Source: an uncultured Clostridia bacterium (GTDB taxonomy: Bacteria; Bacillota; Clostridia; Christensenellales; Aristaeellaceae). Taken from it: a stretch of DNA of 64,000 nt. The stretch's first letter is position 1. Every line of letters starts with the position of its first letter. A model generated the notes under the pieces. That model saw only the letters and a list, made by a program, of their open reading frames with translations. It searched no databases and had not been told where the DNA came from. The stretch is from the NCBI GenBank assembly GCA_934631025.1, contig CAKTXR010000001.1:139652-203651 (forward strand), given 5' to 3'. The translations under genes were made by a program, and so were the position numbers. This document shows, in pieces, positions 17,895-25,583 of the stretch.

Positions 17895-17923
17895 TTGACA
17901 AATGATATTAGAGAGTATATAAT
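17895..17923 (+). promoter_or_regulatory. Consensus sigma-A promoter of the surface-fibre locus
   Basis: TTGACA (17895-17900), exactly 17 nt, TATAAT (17918-17923), preceded by an AT-rich stretch (17836-17894) that could act as an UP element. It is one of the few perfect-consensus promoters in the window and implies strong expression of the SipW locus. Confidence 0.85.
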
Positions 17924-17971
17924 TGGGAATGTACGAACAAAACGGCTTTTAGGCTGTCAGCGGGGTGAGCT

Positions 17972-18583
17972 ATGAAGGCATTTCGAAGAATCTGGGGAAT
18001 CATTACGACGCTGGCCGTCATTGCCGTTGTTGTGCTGGCCATACTGCTGGTCGGCGTGCGCGTGGTGGGACTCACGCCCTACGCCGTGCTGTCCGGCTCG
18101 ATGGAGCCGACCTATCACGTCGGCTCGCTCATCTACGTCCGGAAGGTCGCGCCCGAGGACGTACAGATCGGCGATCCGATCACCTTTGTGGTCAATGAGG
18201 ATCTGCTGGTGGCGACGCACCGCGTGGTGGACATCGCCGTGGAGACGACGGGCACGGAAACGGTGAAGGACGAGGAAACCGGCGAGGAGACCACGGTCGA
18301 GGTGCCGCTGGACGAGCCGGCCTACTACTACCAGACCAAGGGCGACGCGAACGCCGATGTGGACGGCGCGCCGGTCTACTACAAGAACCTGATCGGTGAG
18401 CCGGTGTTCTCCGTGCCGTATCTGGGGTATCTCTCCAGCGCGTTACAGACGAAGAAGGGCATGATCCTGGGCGTTACCGCGGCGCTGGTGCTGCTGCTGC
18501 TCCTGTTCATGCCGGATATGCTCCGCTCGGCCGACGAATCCGACAAGAAGAGCGGAAAGAAGAAGGGCAAAAAGCCCGAATGA
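17972..18583 (+). CDS. sipW: SipW-type signal peptidase I
   Basis: 203 residues. An N-terminal membrane helix precedes the catalytic Ser motif VLSGSMEPTYHVGS (Ser43). The second catalytic residue is His (THRV, His83) instead of the Lys of ordinary bacterial signal peptidases, which is the ER/SipW type. The acidic GDANADVD segment follows. A C-terminal membrane helix and Lys-rich tail end the protein. It should process the non-classical signal peptides of the seven proteins encoded just downstream. It is the first gene of the locus, about 40 nt after the promoter. Confidence 0.92.
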   Translation: MKAFRRIWGIITTLAVIAVVVLAILLVGVRVVGLTPYAVLSGSMEPTYHVGSLIYVRKVAPEDVQIGDPITFVVNEDLLVATHRVVDIAVETTGTETVKDEETGEETTVEVPLDEPAYYYQTKGDANADVDGAPVYYKNLIGEPVFSVPYLGYLSSALQTKKGMILGVTAALVLLLLLFMPDMLRSADESDKKSGKKKGKKPE

Positions 18584-18598
18584 CCCTGATGTGAAGCC

Positions 18599-18622
18599 GC
18601 AATGCGGCATTGCATAATTTTT
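18599..18622 (+). terminator. Hairpin with T run between sipW and the first fibre gene
   Basis: A 6-bp stem with a 3-nt loop (18599-18613) followed by ATAATTTTT. It may partly terminate or lower read-through, setting the ratio of peptidase to fibre protein mRNA. Confidence 0.4.
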
Positions 18623-18661
18623 CTTGATTGCCCCTGAAGCGGGGGAGAAGGAGGAAACATC

Positions 18662-19321
18662 ATGAAGAAGACCCGTAAGATTCTGGCGATGGCCGCCTGC
18701 GCCATCCTGCTGGTGTGCATCAGCGTCGGCGCGACCGTGGCTTATCTGACGAGCACGGATAGCGTTAGGAACACCTTTACTGTCGGTAAGGTTGCGATCA
18801 CGCTGGATGAGAAAGATGTTACTTTGATGGGCGAACCTGATCCTGATAATACTGCTCGCGTTGACGAGAATAGTTATAAGCTCATGCCCGGCCGTTCCTA
18901 TATAAAGGATCCGACTGTTCATTTCCTGCCTGGCAGCGACGAAAGCTGGCTGTTCGTGAAGGTGGAAATGCCCAGTGGGTTCACTGATATTGAAAGTGCG
19001 TATACCCATGAGGGTAAAGATGTTGGAAAGATCAGCAAACAGATTGAAGACAATGGCTGGAAGGCTCTGGGCAATGATCATCCTGGCATTTACTATAAAC
19101 ATCAGGATGCCAATAACGGATATGATAGCATCGACATTCCGGTCTTTTATGGCTTTAAGATCGGTGATGCTGTAGAGAGTACAGCTCTGAATGTGATCAA
19201 ACCGGCCACAACCGGCACTGATGAGACGGATAACAATGAACTCAAAGTTACCGCCTACGCCATCCAGAAGGATGGCTTTGAGACTCCCGAGGCCGCTTGG
19301 AAAGCTGGTAACTTCCAGTAA
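18662..19321 (+). CDS. SipW-dependent fibre-like protein 1 (TasA/camelysin-like)
   Basis: 219 residues with a SipW-type signal sequence: charged MKKTRK start, hydrophobic helix, then VGATVAYLTSTDSVRNTFTVG. In TasA relatives the stretch after cleavage becomes the donor strand that joins subunits. The mature part is a predicted beta-sandwich ending in KVTAYAIQKDGFETPEAAW. The signal region is GC-rich, while the mature region uses many T-ending codons, unlike its neighbours. GGAGG lies about 8 nt before the start. It is likely a secreted structural subunit, not a peptidase. Confidence 0.8.
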   Translation: MKKTRKILAMAACAILLVCISVGATVAYLTSTDSVRNTFTVGKVAITLDEKDVTLMGEPDPDNTARVDENSYKLMPGRSYIKDPTVHFLPGSDESWLFVKVEMPSGFTDIESAYTHEGKDVGKISKQIEDNGWKALGNDHPGIYYKHQDANNGYDSIDIPVFYGFKIGDAVESTALNVIKPATTGTDETDNNELKVTAYAIQKDGFETPEAAWKAGNFQ

Positions 19322-19346
19322 TTTTCCCTCCACATCTTATTCTCGT

Positions 19347-19368
19347 GCGCCCCGCCCATTCGGGGCGC
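19347..19368 (+). repeat. Intergenic hairpin before fibre gene 2
   Basis: An 8-bp GC-only stem with a 6-nt loop and no T run. Each junction of the fibre array carries such a hairpin, which may protect or partition the mRNA. Confidence 0.5.
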
Positions 19369-19399
19369 GCGGCAATAATTCAATAGGAGGAATAAGACC

Positions 19400-20080
19400 A
19401 TGAAGAACAGAAAGACCCGCAGCGCCATGCGCCGCATGCTGTTCACGCTGGCGCTGGTGCTGGTTGTGGCGGTCGCGTCCGTCGGCGGAACGATTGCGTG
19501 GCTGACGCAGACGACGGGGACGCTGACGAATACGTTTACTGTAGGTAATGTGAACATTACTTTGAAGGAATCTGAGGGTCAGAGTGTGCTGGATGCAACT
19601 GAGGGAGATAGGAGCCATACTCCTTACCACATCATCCCTGGCACTGATCTTAAGAAAGATCCCAAGGTTACTGTTGTAGCGGGTAGCGAAAAATGCTGGC
19701 TGTTCGTTGAGGTTACGGAAGTGAACTGGCCTGACACGGAGAATATCAGCTACAGTGTCGATGAGGATGTTTGGACTCAGCTTGATGAGACTGTGACCAC
19801 CCATGTGAAGGATGAAAATGAAAAGGTAGTTAAGACCATCAATACCGCCGTCTATTACATTGATATTGACGATGCGGCTAAGATGGGCATAGACTATCAT
19901 GTCTTGACCGGTGATAAGGTCACTGTCTCGCAGAACCTGAGCAAGACGGATGCTGACAAGATTCCCACTGGTGAGTATGCTCCGTCCCTGACCTTCAAGG
20001 CTTACGCCATCCAGAAGGACAACACCGGTGCTGTTGCTGATGCTTGGGCGAAGCTGAACGCCGCCACCCCCGGCAACTAA
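19400..20080 (+). CDS. SipW-dependent fibre-like protein 2
   Basis: 226 residues. The signal region reads SVGGTIAWLTQTTGTLTNTFTVG, a sub-type shared with the protein at 28564 (AWL and LTNTF) and distinct from the YLTDT sub-type at 21120 and 22055. The mature domain ends with SLTFKAYAIQKDNTGAVADAW, closely matching the end of fibre protein 1 and indicating common descent. Codon use shifts to T-ending codons after the signal. A good AGGAGG site precedes the ATG. Predicted secreted beta-sandwich subunit. Confidence 0.8.
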   Translation: MKNRKTRSAMRRMLFTLALVLVVAVASVGGTIAWLTQTTGTLTNTFTVGNVNITLKESEGQSVLDATEGDRSHTPYHIIPGTDLKKDPKVTVVAGSEKCWLFVEVTEVNWPDTENISYSVDEDVWTQLDETVTTHVKDENEKVVKTINTAVYYIDIDDAAKMGIDYHVLTGDKVTVSQNLSKTDADKIPTGEYAPSLTFKAYAIQKDNTGAVADAWAKLNAATPGN

Positions 20081-20092
20081 CCCCATCTCCCC

Positions 20093-20108
20093 GCCCCGCG
20101 GAAGGGGC
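20093..20108 (+). repeat. Intergenic hairpin before fibre gene 3
   Basis: A 5-bp GC stem with a 6-nt loop in the short gap between fibre genes 2 and 3, without a T run. Confidence 0.35.
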
Positions 20109-20139
20109 ATAATGATAGAGATGAAAGGATGTAACTCTC

Positions 20140-20949
20140 ATGACTAAGAAGAAGATTCTGGTTCTGGCGCTGTCCCTCGCCATGGTCGCCATCCTCGCGG
20201 TCGGCGGCTCGCTGGCGTACTTCACCAGCGACGACCATGCCGAGAACACCTTCACCGTCGGCGGCGTGAAGATCAAGCTGATCGAGCAGCAGCGCGGCGA
20301 GAACGGCCTTGTGCCCTTCGAGCAGGACAAGGTACTGTACCCCATCGTCGGCTCCGCGCAGGGCGAGAAGGATCAGTACGGCATGCCCGTCGCCAAGAAC
20401 TACGTCGACAAGATGGTCACCATCGAGAACACCGGCAGGAGCGCCGCTTATATCCGCGCCTACTTCGCCATTCCCTCCGCGCTGGACGACGGCTATGAGA
20501 CTTTCAACGCGGGTCTGAACGTCCTGCATTTCAACTTTGGCAACAAGGTTGTGAACGGCGTGATCTCCAGCACCGAGGGCGCTGAGTGGATTTGGACTCA
20601 CGGCGGCAAGTGGAACTACTTCGAGACCGAGATCGGCGGCATCAAGTACAATGTGTACTTTGCTGACTACTATCAGGCTGTGGACGCTGGCAAGACCACC
20701 GAGCAGCTCGTTCAGGGCGTGTATCTGGACAAGTCCTTCGATTCCAAGGACGATGGATACTACGCTTTCGGCAAGAAGCTCGAGGATGTTGACGCTTTCG
20801 TCAGCACGGATAACAGCGTGACCGTGACCTGCCCCGTCTACGCCGTTGCCGTGCAGGCCGCCGGCTTCGACAATGCCGCCGACGCCATCACCGCCGCGTT
20901 CGGCGCGAACTACAATCCCTGGGGTACTCCTGCTTCCAACTGGCAGTAA
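20140..20949 (+). CDS. SipW-dependent fibre-like protein 3
   Basis: 269 residues, the longest of the set. The MTKKKILVLAL start, VGGSLAYFTSDDHAENTFTVG signal end and following KIKLIEQQ place it with proteins 4 and 5. The mature domain includes NTGRSAAYIRAYFAIP, a segment also seen in related form in the proteins at 21120, 22055, 23163 and 28785. It is therefore the conserved core of the beta-sandwich. Codon use is host-like throughout, unlike proteins 1 and 2. Confidence 0.82.
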   Translation: MTKKKILVLALSLAMVAILAVGGSLAYFTSDDHAENTFTVGGVKIKLIEQQRGENGLVPFEQDKVLYPIVGSAQGEKDQYGMPVAKNYVDKMVTIENTGRSAAYIRAYFAIPSALDDGYETFNAGLNVLHFNFGNKVVNGVISSTEGAEWIWTHGGKWNYFETEIGGIKYNVYFADYYQAVDAGKTTEQLVQGVYLDKSFDSKDDGYYAFGKKLEDVDAFVSTDNSVTVTCPVYAVAVQAAGFDNAADAITAAFGANYNPWGTPASNWQ

Positions 20950-20973
20950 TCCCATCTGACATTACATCCTTTT

Positions 20974-21039
20974 CAGCCTGCCCCACCGAGCAGGGGGCAG
21001 GCTGTACGGGGACATTCAACCGCATGCCGAATCTCCCCG
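20974..21039 (+). repeat. Two-hairpin intergenic repeat, copy 1
   Basis: The first hairpin has an 11-bp perfect stem (20974-20984 with 20994-21004). The second has an 11-position stem with one C-C mismatch (21007-21017 with 21029-21039). Two more copies lie at 21912 and 22750. Confidence 0.8.
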
Positions 21040-21119
21040 CATGGCCTGCCGAAAAGGACATGACATCGTACCCCAGCCCGAGAAGGGCACAATATAGAAG
21101 CGAAAGGAAGTAATTTCTC

Positions 21120-21890
21120 ATGACCAAGAAGAAGATTCTCGTCCTCGCGCTGACCATCGTCATGGCGGCGATCCTCGCGGTCGGCGGCTCGCTGGCGTAT
21201 CTGACCGATACCCAGACCGCGAAGAATACATTTACTATCGGCAATGTGAAGATTGAGCTGCTGGAGTCCAAGCTGCATCGTGAAAACGCCGGTGTGGCCA
21301 ATGGCGCGACCTCTACCTCTGAGCTGTGGTCTGATGTTGCGAAGGAAGGCTCCGGCAATACCAACAAGTACAAGGCTGGCGATACCTTCTATACCGATGA
21401 GCAGATTGAGAACGATGCTAAGACCTATAAGTGCGAGAATGTTAAGCTGAATCCCGGCCAGTCTTATCACAAGATGCCCTACGTCAAGAACACCGGCGCG
21501 AACGACGCGTATATCCGTATCCGCGTGATGATCCCCGCCGATCTGGATACTTCCATCCTGAACAGCAGCATGTACACTTCCACCGCCATGAACAACAAAG
21601 AGTTTACCATGGCGTACGACAACAGCGGCACGGTTGATCGCGACGGTATCAAGTACAACGTCTATACCTTCACCCGCATTGATCCGCTGGCTCCTGGCGC
21701 GCTGACCTACTGGAACGTCTGGGGCACCATTCACATGGATACCACTGTGACCAACGAACAGCTGGCGGCGCTCTTTGGCAAGGGCAAGCCCTATGCCAAC
21801 GGCATCTTCCCCGTTCTGGTTGAGGCCGACGCCATTCAGGCCGACACTTTCGCGAATGCGGCCGAAGCTTTCGCGGCGTTTGACAAGTAA
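21120..21890 (+). CDS. SipW-dependent fibre-like protein 4
   Basis: 256 residues. The signal region MTKKKILVLAL to GGSLAYLTDTQTAKNTFTIG is nearly identical at DNA level to protein 5, whereas the mature part differs strongly. The conserved core reads KNTGANDAYIRIRVMIPADL and the end QADTFANAAEAFAAFDK. A TasA-like secreted subunit is inferred. A GAAAGGAAG site precedes the start, within a gap duplicated before protein 5. Confidence 0.83.
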   Translation: MTKKKILVLALTIVMAAILAVGGSLAYLTDTQTAKNTFTIGNVKIELLESKLHRENAGVANGATSTSELWSDVAKEGSGNTNKYKAGDTFYTDEQIENDAKTYKCENVKLNPGQSYHKMPYVKNTGANDAYIRIRVMIPADLDTSILNSSMYTSTAMNNKEFTMAYDNSGTVDRDGIKYNVYTFTRIDPLAPGALTYWNVWGTIHMDTTVTNEQLAALFGKGKPYANGIFPVLVEADAIQADTFANAAEAFAAFDK

Positions 21891-21911
21891 TCAAGTTTGT
21901 ACGTTTTATCC

Positions 21912-21976
21912 CAGCCTGCCCCTTTGAGCAGGGGTAGGCTGTACGGGGATATTCAACCGCATGCCGAATATCCCCG
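21912..21976 (+). repeat. Two-hairpin intergenic repeat, copy 2
   Basis: First hairpin 21912-21922 with 21931-21941 (one G-T pair); second hairpin 21944-21954 with 21966-21976, a perfect 11 bp where copy 1 has a mismatch. Similarity to copy 1 continues up to the next ATG. Confidence 0.8.
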
Positions 21977-22054
21977 CATGGCCTGCCGAAAAGGCCTGAT
22001 GCCGTATCCATGCCCGGAAAGGGCGCAATATAGAGCGAAAGGAAGTACTTTCCC

Positions 22055-22726
22055 ATGACCAAGAAGAAGATTCTCGTCCTCGCGCTGACCGTCGCCATGG
22101 CGGCGATCCTCGTGGTCGGCGGCTCGCTGGCCTACCTGACCGATACCAAGACCGCAAACAACACCTTCACCATGGGCGACGTCAAGATCACGCTTGACGA
22201 GAAGAACGTGAATGATCCCGAGGGCGATCGTGTGACTTCGAATACATATGACAACGACGCTGTTTATCCCGGTGCGGTCGTCACCAAGGATCCCATTGTC
22301 CACAACGTGGGCAAGAATGACGCTTACATTCGTGCTATTGTCACCATTGAAAATGGCATGAACTGGCTTGGCCTCTACAACGAGAACGTCTGGACTGCTC
22401 CGCAGGAAGAAGCATTCATCGCTCTTATCAACAATACCCTCGGAGAAAAGTGGAAGCTTGTTGATATTGCCTATGACATGTCTGGCCCGGATCACCCCAC
22501 CAGCGATTTCGTTGCCACCCTGGAATACACTGAAGTTTTGGCTCCCAATACCGAGACAACCGCGATGTTCACTCAGATCGCTTTCCCGGCGAAAATGTCT
22601 GGAAATGATGTGACCACTCGCATTGATCAGAACGGTGAGTTTGGCATTCAGGTCGTTGCTCAGGCCATGCAGGCGAACGGCTTTGATAATTGGGATGCTG
22701 CCTTTGCCGCTTTCGATGCGAAGTAA
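22055..22726 (+). CDS. SipW-dependent fibre-like protein 5
   Basis: 223 residues. The signal region ends VGGSLAYLTDTKTANNTFTMG. The mature part starts KITLDEKNVNDPEGDR, similar to KVAITLDEKDVT of protein 1, and carries the core VGKNDAYIRAIVTIENGMNW. It ends VAQAMQANGFDNWDAAFAAF, resembling the ends of proteins 3 and 4. It looks like a mosaic of features found in its neighbours. The ribosome site matches that of protein 4. Confidence 0.83.
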   Translation: MTKKKILVLALTVAMAAILVVGGSLAYLTDTKTANNTFTMGDVKITLDEKNVNDPEGDRVTSNTYDNDAVYPGAVVTKDPIVHNVGKNDAYIRAIVTIENGMNWLGLYNENVWTAPQEEAFIALINNTLGEKWKLVDIAYDMSGPDHPTSDFVATLEYTEVLAPNTETTAMFTQIAFPAKMSGNDVTTRIDQNGEFGIQVVAQAMQANGFDNWDAAFAAFDAK

Positions 22727-22749
22727 TCGAAATTGAGCTTTTCGACCCC

Positions 22750-22814
22750 GGCCTGCCCCCCGCTGGAGGGCAGGCCATACGGGGATACTCGGCGCGGCGC
22801 GTGGAATCTCCCCG
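22750..22814 (+). repeat. Two-hairpin intergenic repeat, copy 3 (diverged)
   Basis: First hairpin 22750-22758 with 22768-22776 (9 bp); second reduced to 6 bp (22780-22785 with 22809-22814). The flanking ACGGGGAT and CCCCGCATGGCCTG match copies 1 and 2. Confidence 0.7.
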
Positions 22815-22905
22815 CATGGCCTGAAGAATGCGGCCAGAGCAACGAATGAACTGGAATTCCCGTCTAATATGATTATGGGTATCATTGAAAGGAGACGACC
22901 TTCCT

Positions 22906-23463
22906 ATGACTAAGCGAAAAATCTTCCTGCTGGCCATCCTCGTGTGCTGTGTGGCGCTCGCCGCCGCCGGAACGCTGGCGTATTTCACCGCCGAAGAGAC
23001 GGCCTATAACGTCATCACCACCGGCAAGCTCGCCATGACGCTTCACGAGGAGACCACCGACGGCAAGCCCTTCCCGAAGGAAGGCGTTTCCGGCGTGATG
23101 CCCGGGCAGGTCGTCGACAAGGTCGTGTTCATCGAAAATACCGGCACGGTCGACTTTTACGCCCGCATTTCGCTGGCGATGAGCGTGACCGGCGCGGACG
23201 GCAAGCCGCTTTCGCCCGATGTTATGGCGCTCGATCTCAACACCGCCGACTGGACGAAAAAGGGCGATTACTACTATTATAACAAGCCCCTCGCCCCCGG
23301 CGAAAAGACCGCGCCGCTGTTCAAGACCGTGACGTTCGCCGCCGATATGGGCAACGAATACATGGAATGCACCGCGAAAATCAATGTCACCGCCCAGACC
23401 GTGCAGAGCCGCAACAACGGCGATACCGTCCTCGACGCGCAGGGCTGGCCGGAAACCAAGTAA
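22906..23463 (+). CDS. SipW-dependent fibre-like protein 6 (short)
   Basis: 185 residues. The signal end AAGTLAYFTAEETAYNVITTG is the classic SipW-dependent form with NVITTG. The compact beta-sandwich core includes IENTGTVDFYARISLAM. Unlike proteins 1-5 the mature domain lacks inserts, so it is the closest in size to a minimal camelysin-like unit and might be an initiator, cap or minor subunit (inference). GGAG lies 10 nt before the ATG at 22906; the frame is open from 22885. It lies 12 nt before the CHAP gene. Confidence 0.82.
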   Translation: MTKRKIFLLAILVCCVALAAAGTLAYFTAEETAYNVITTGKLAMTLHEETTDGKPFPKEGVSGVMPGQVVDKVVFIENTGTVDFYARISLAMSVTGADGKPLSPDVMALDLNTADWTKKGDYYYYNKPLAPGEKTAPLFKTVTFAADMGNEYMECTAKINVTAQTVQSRNNGDTVLDAQGWPETK

Positions 23464-23475
23464 GGGGGAACGGAC

Positions 23476-25554
23476 ATGAAACGCAAATTCCTCGCAATTG
23501 TATTGAGCGTTGTGCTGGCGTTGACGGCTTGCCCGTTCGCCTTCGCAACGGAAGCAGACTTCACGCCCACGCCGGAAGCCACGCCCGTGGCTACTGAGTC
23601 CGCGCCCGCGCCTGTGGTCGAAGCCGAGCCGACCGCCGAGCCTGCCGTTGAGCCGACGACCGAGCCTGCCGTCGAGCCGACGGCTGAGCCTGTTGTCGAA
23701 CCCACTGCCGAGCCTGCTGTCGAGCCGACCGCCGAGCCTGCCGTCGAGCCGACCGCCGAGCCTGTGGTTGAGCCGACCGTCGAGCCTGTGGTTGAGCCGA
23801 CCGTCGAGCCTGCCGTCGAGCCGACCGCTGAGCCTGTGGTTGAGCCGACCGTCGAGCCTGTGGTTGAGCCGACCGCCGAACCCACCGCCGAGCCGGAAGC
23901 CGTCAAGGCCGAAATGACCGCGAACAGGCAGTCCGTGCTGGCGGGCAGTGAAAAAATCGAGCTGACCCTGAGCGTGTCCGGCGGCAAAGCGCCTTACAGC
24001 GTCGCCGTGACCAGCGCGCAGGGCGAAACCGTGCTTTCGAGCGAAATCCTGACGCTGAACGAAGCGGGCCAGATCATCTGGGGCGCGGACGCTGCGCCGG
24101 AAATCGGCACGCAGACGCTGACCGCCGTCGTGACCGACGCGCTGGGCCAGACCGCCACGGCGAAGGTCGAGCTGCCCGTCGCGGAGAAGGTCAGCGAGGA
24201 CGTGGCCGCCACGGTGCGGAATATCGAGCTGACCGGCGACTGGGCGAAGGATCTGATCGCCATCGCCGAGAGCCAGGTCGGCTATCACGAGAGCGAGACA
24301 TCGTTCCGCATTGACGAAAACGGCAAGCAGCACGGCTACACGCGCTATGGCCTGTGGTATGGCAACGCGTACGGCGAGTGGTGCGGCATGTTCATTTCCT
24401 TCTGCCTGAACTACGCGAAGATCCCCGAGGCCGACTTCCCGCGCGAGGCGAACTGCATCAAGTGGCGCAGCGCGCTGAAGAGCATCGCCGTCTATGAGGA
24501 CGACGAGGATACCTACGTCCCCGCGCCCGGCGATCTGATCTTCTTCGACATCACCGGCGCGACCGACGACCCCGGTCATGTGGGCATTGTCACGCGCGTG
24601 GACGGCGACAAGATCTACACCATCGAGGGCAATCAGGGCCGCGCCGTGCGCAAAATGGAGTATAAAAAGGACGACAAGACCATCGTGGGCTATGCCAGCA
24701 TGGCCAAGATCGTCGCGCGCGCCGCAGTGAAAACGGCCACCGACAAGCCCGCCGAGACCGACTACACCGCCATCGCGGGCCGCACCGGTATCATGACCGG
24801 CGACAAGGTGAACATCCGCGCTGAGGCCAGAAAGGACAGCGCAGCCCTCGGCCAGACCGGCGTGAAGGGCGAAACCGTGACGATCATCGCTGCGGAAACC
24901 GTGGACGGCGAGACCTGGTTCAAGGTTGAGTATGGCGAGATCATCGGCTACATCCGCGCGGACTTCGTGTTCGTCGCGGCGGCTGAGCCGACTGCTGAAC
25001 CGACTGTTGAGCCGACCGTCGAACCGACCGTCGAGCCGACTGATGAACCGACTGCCGAGCCGGTGATTGTGAACAACGCCGCCGCCGCGCCGGTTGAGGG
25101 CGGCGTGGAGCTGACCTTCGCCGTGAGCGACGAGAACGCTTCCTATATATGGGAGCGCGGCGCGCTGAACGGCGCGGGCGAGCTGGTCTGGGAGACCGCC
25201 GCCGAGGGCAGCGCGTACACTGTGCCCGCGACCGTCGAGGGCATGAAATACGTCTATCGCTGCACGGCGGGCGCTCTGGTGAGCGAGCCTGTCAAGGCCG
25301 TGCGCGACGACATTTACGAGTGGCTGAACACCGCCGACGTGACCAACGAGATGCTCGCGCGGGCGATGAGGGCGGCCAGCCTTGAGTCGCTGGTGCTGGA
25401 GGGCGACGCGCTGGTATCGGTGCGCGATGGGCAGACCGTCGCGGACTACGACGCGGAGACCGGCGCGCTGATCGACCGCGCCACCGGCCTGACTGTGGCT
25501 TACATTGTTGACGGAACGGTTGTCCCCGCCGTGCAGGCCGGGGACGCCGCCTGA
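23476..25554 (+). CDS. Secreted CHAP-type cell-wall hydrolase with SH3 domain and EPxx repeats
   Basis: 692 residues with an ordinary Sec signal peptide (AIVLSVVLALTACPFAFA). Next come a Glu/Pro/Thr/Val repeat spacer (residues about 51-140) and a small beta domain. A CHAP-like amidase/endopeptidase domain follows, with Cys303 in GEWCGMFISF and His368 in DPGHVGIVTRV. Then come a bacterial SH3 domain (DKVNIRAEARKDSAALG), a second EPxx spacer and a C-terminal beta domain. It probably cuts or binds peptidoglycan, which would help a fibre cross the wall. It has no membrane anchor or sorting signal. Its position inside the locus supports a dedicated role. Confidence 0.85.
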   Translation: MKRKFLAIVLSVVLALTACPFAFATEADFTPTPEATPVATESAPAPVVEAEPTAEPAVEPTTEPAVEPTAEPVVEPTAEPAVEPTAEPAVEPTAEPVVEPTVEPVVEPTVEPAVEPTAEPVVEPTVEPVVEPTAEPTAEPEAVKAEMTANRQSVLAGSEKIELTLSVSGGKAPYSVAVTSAQGETVLSSEILTLNEAGQIIWGADAAPEIGTQTLTAVVTDALGQTATAKVELPVAEKVSEDVAATVRNIELTGDWAKDLIAIAESQVGYHESETSFRIDENGKQHGYTRYGLWYGNAYGEWCGMFISFCLNYAKIPEADFPREANCIKWRSALKSIAVYEDDEDTYVPAPGDLIFFDITGATDDPGHVGIVTRVDGDKIYTIEGNQGRAVRKMEYKKDDKTIVGYASMAKIVARAAVKTATDKPAETDYTAIAGRTGIMTGDKVNIRAEARKDSAALGQTGVKGETVTIIAAETVDGETWFKVEYGEIIGYIRADFVFVAAAEPTAEPTVEPTVEPTVEPTDEPTAEPVIVNNAAAAPVEGGVELTFAVSDENASYIWERGALNGAGELVWETAAEGSAYTVPATVEGMKYVYRCTAGALVSEPVKAVRDDIYEWLNTADVTNEMLARAMRAASLESLVLEGDALVSVRDGQTVADYDAETGALIDRATGLTVAYIVDGTVVPAVQAGDAA
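23626..23900 (+). repeat. Tandem repeat coding for EPTAEPxV units
   Basis: A near-perfect repeat with a 12-nt sub-period and 24-nt period, coding for alternating EPTA/EPTV/EPVV units. A shorter block of the same kind is at 24985-25062 in the same gene. Such arrays change length by slippage. Confidence 0.85.
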
Positions 25555-25583
25555 TCCGGCGAGACGGATAGGAGGAAAGCGGT

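Noticed and set aside
20974..22814. The paired intergenic hairpins as simple terminators
   Set aside because: They lack T runs and lie between genes that should be co-expressed; mRNA processing or stability is more likely.
23626..23900. CRISPR-like repeat array
   Set aside because: The repeats are in-frame, adjacent without spacers, and code for Pro/Glu units.
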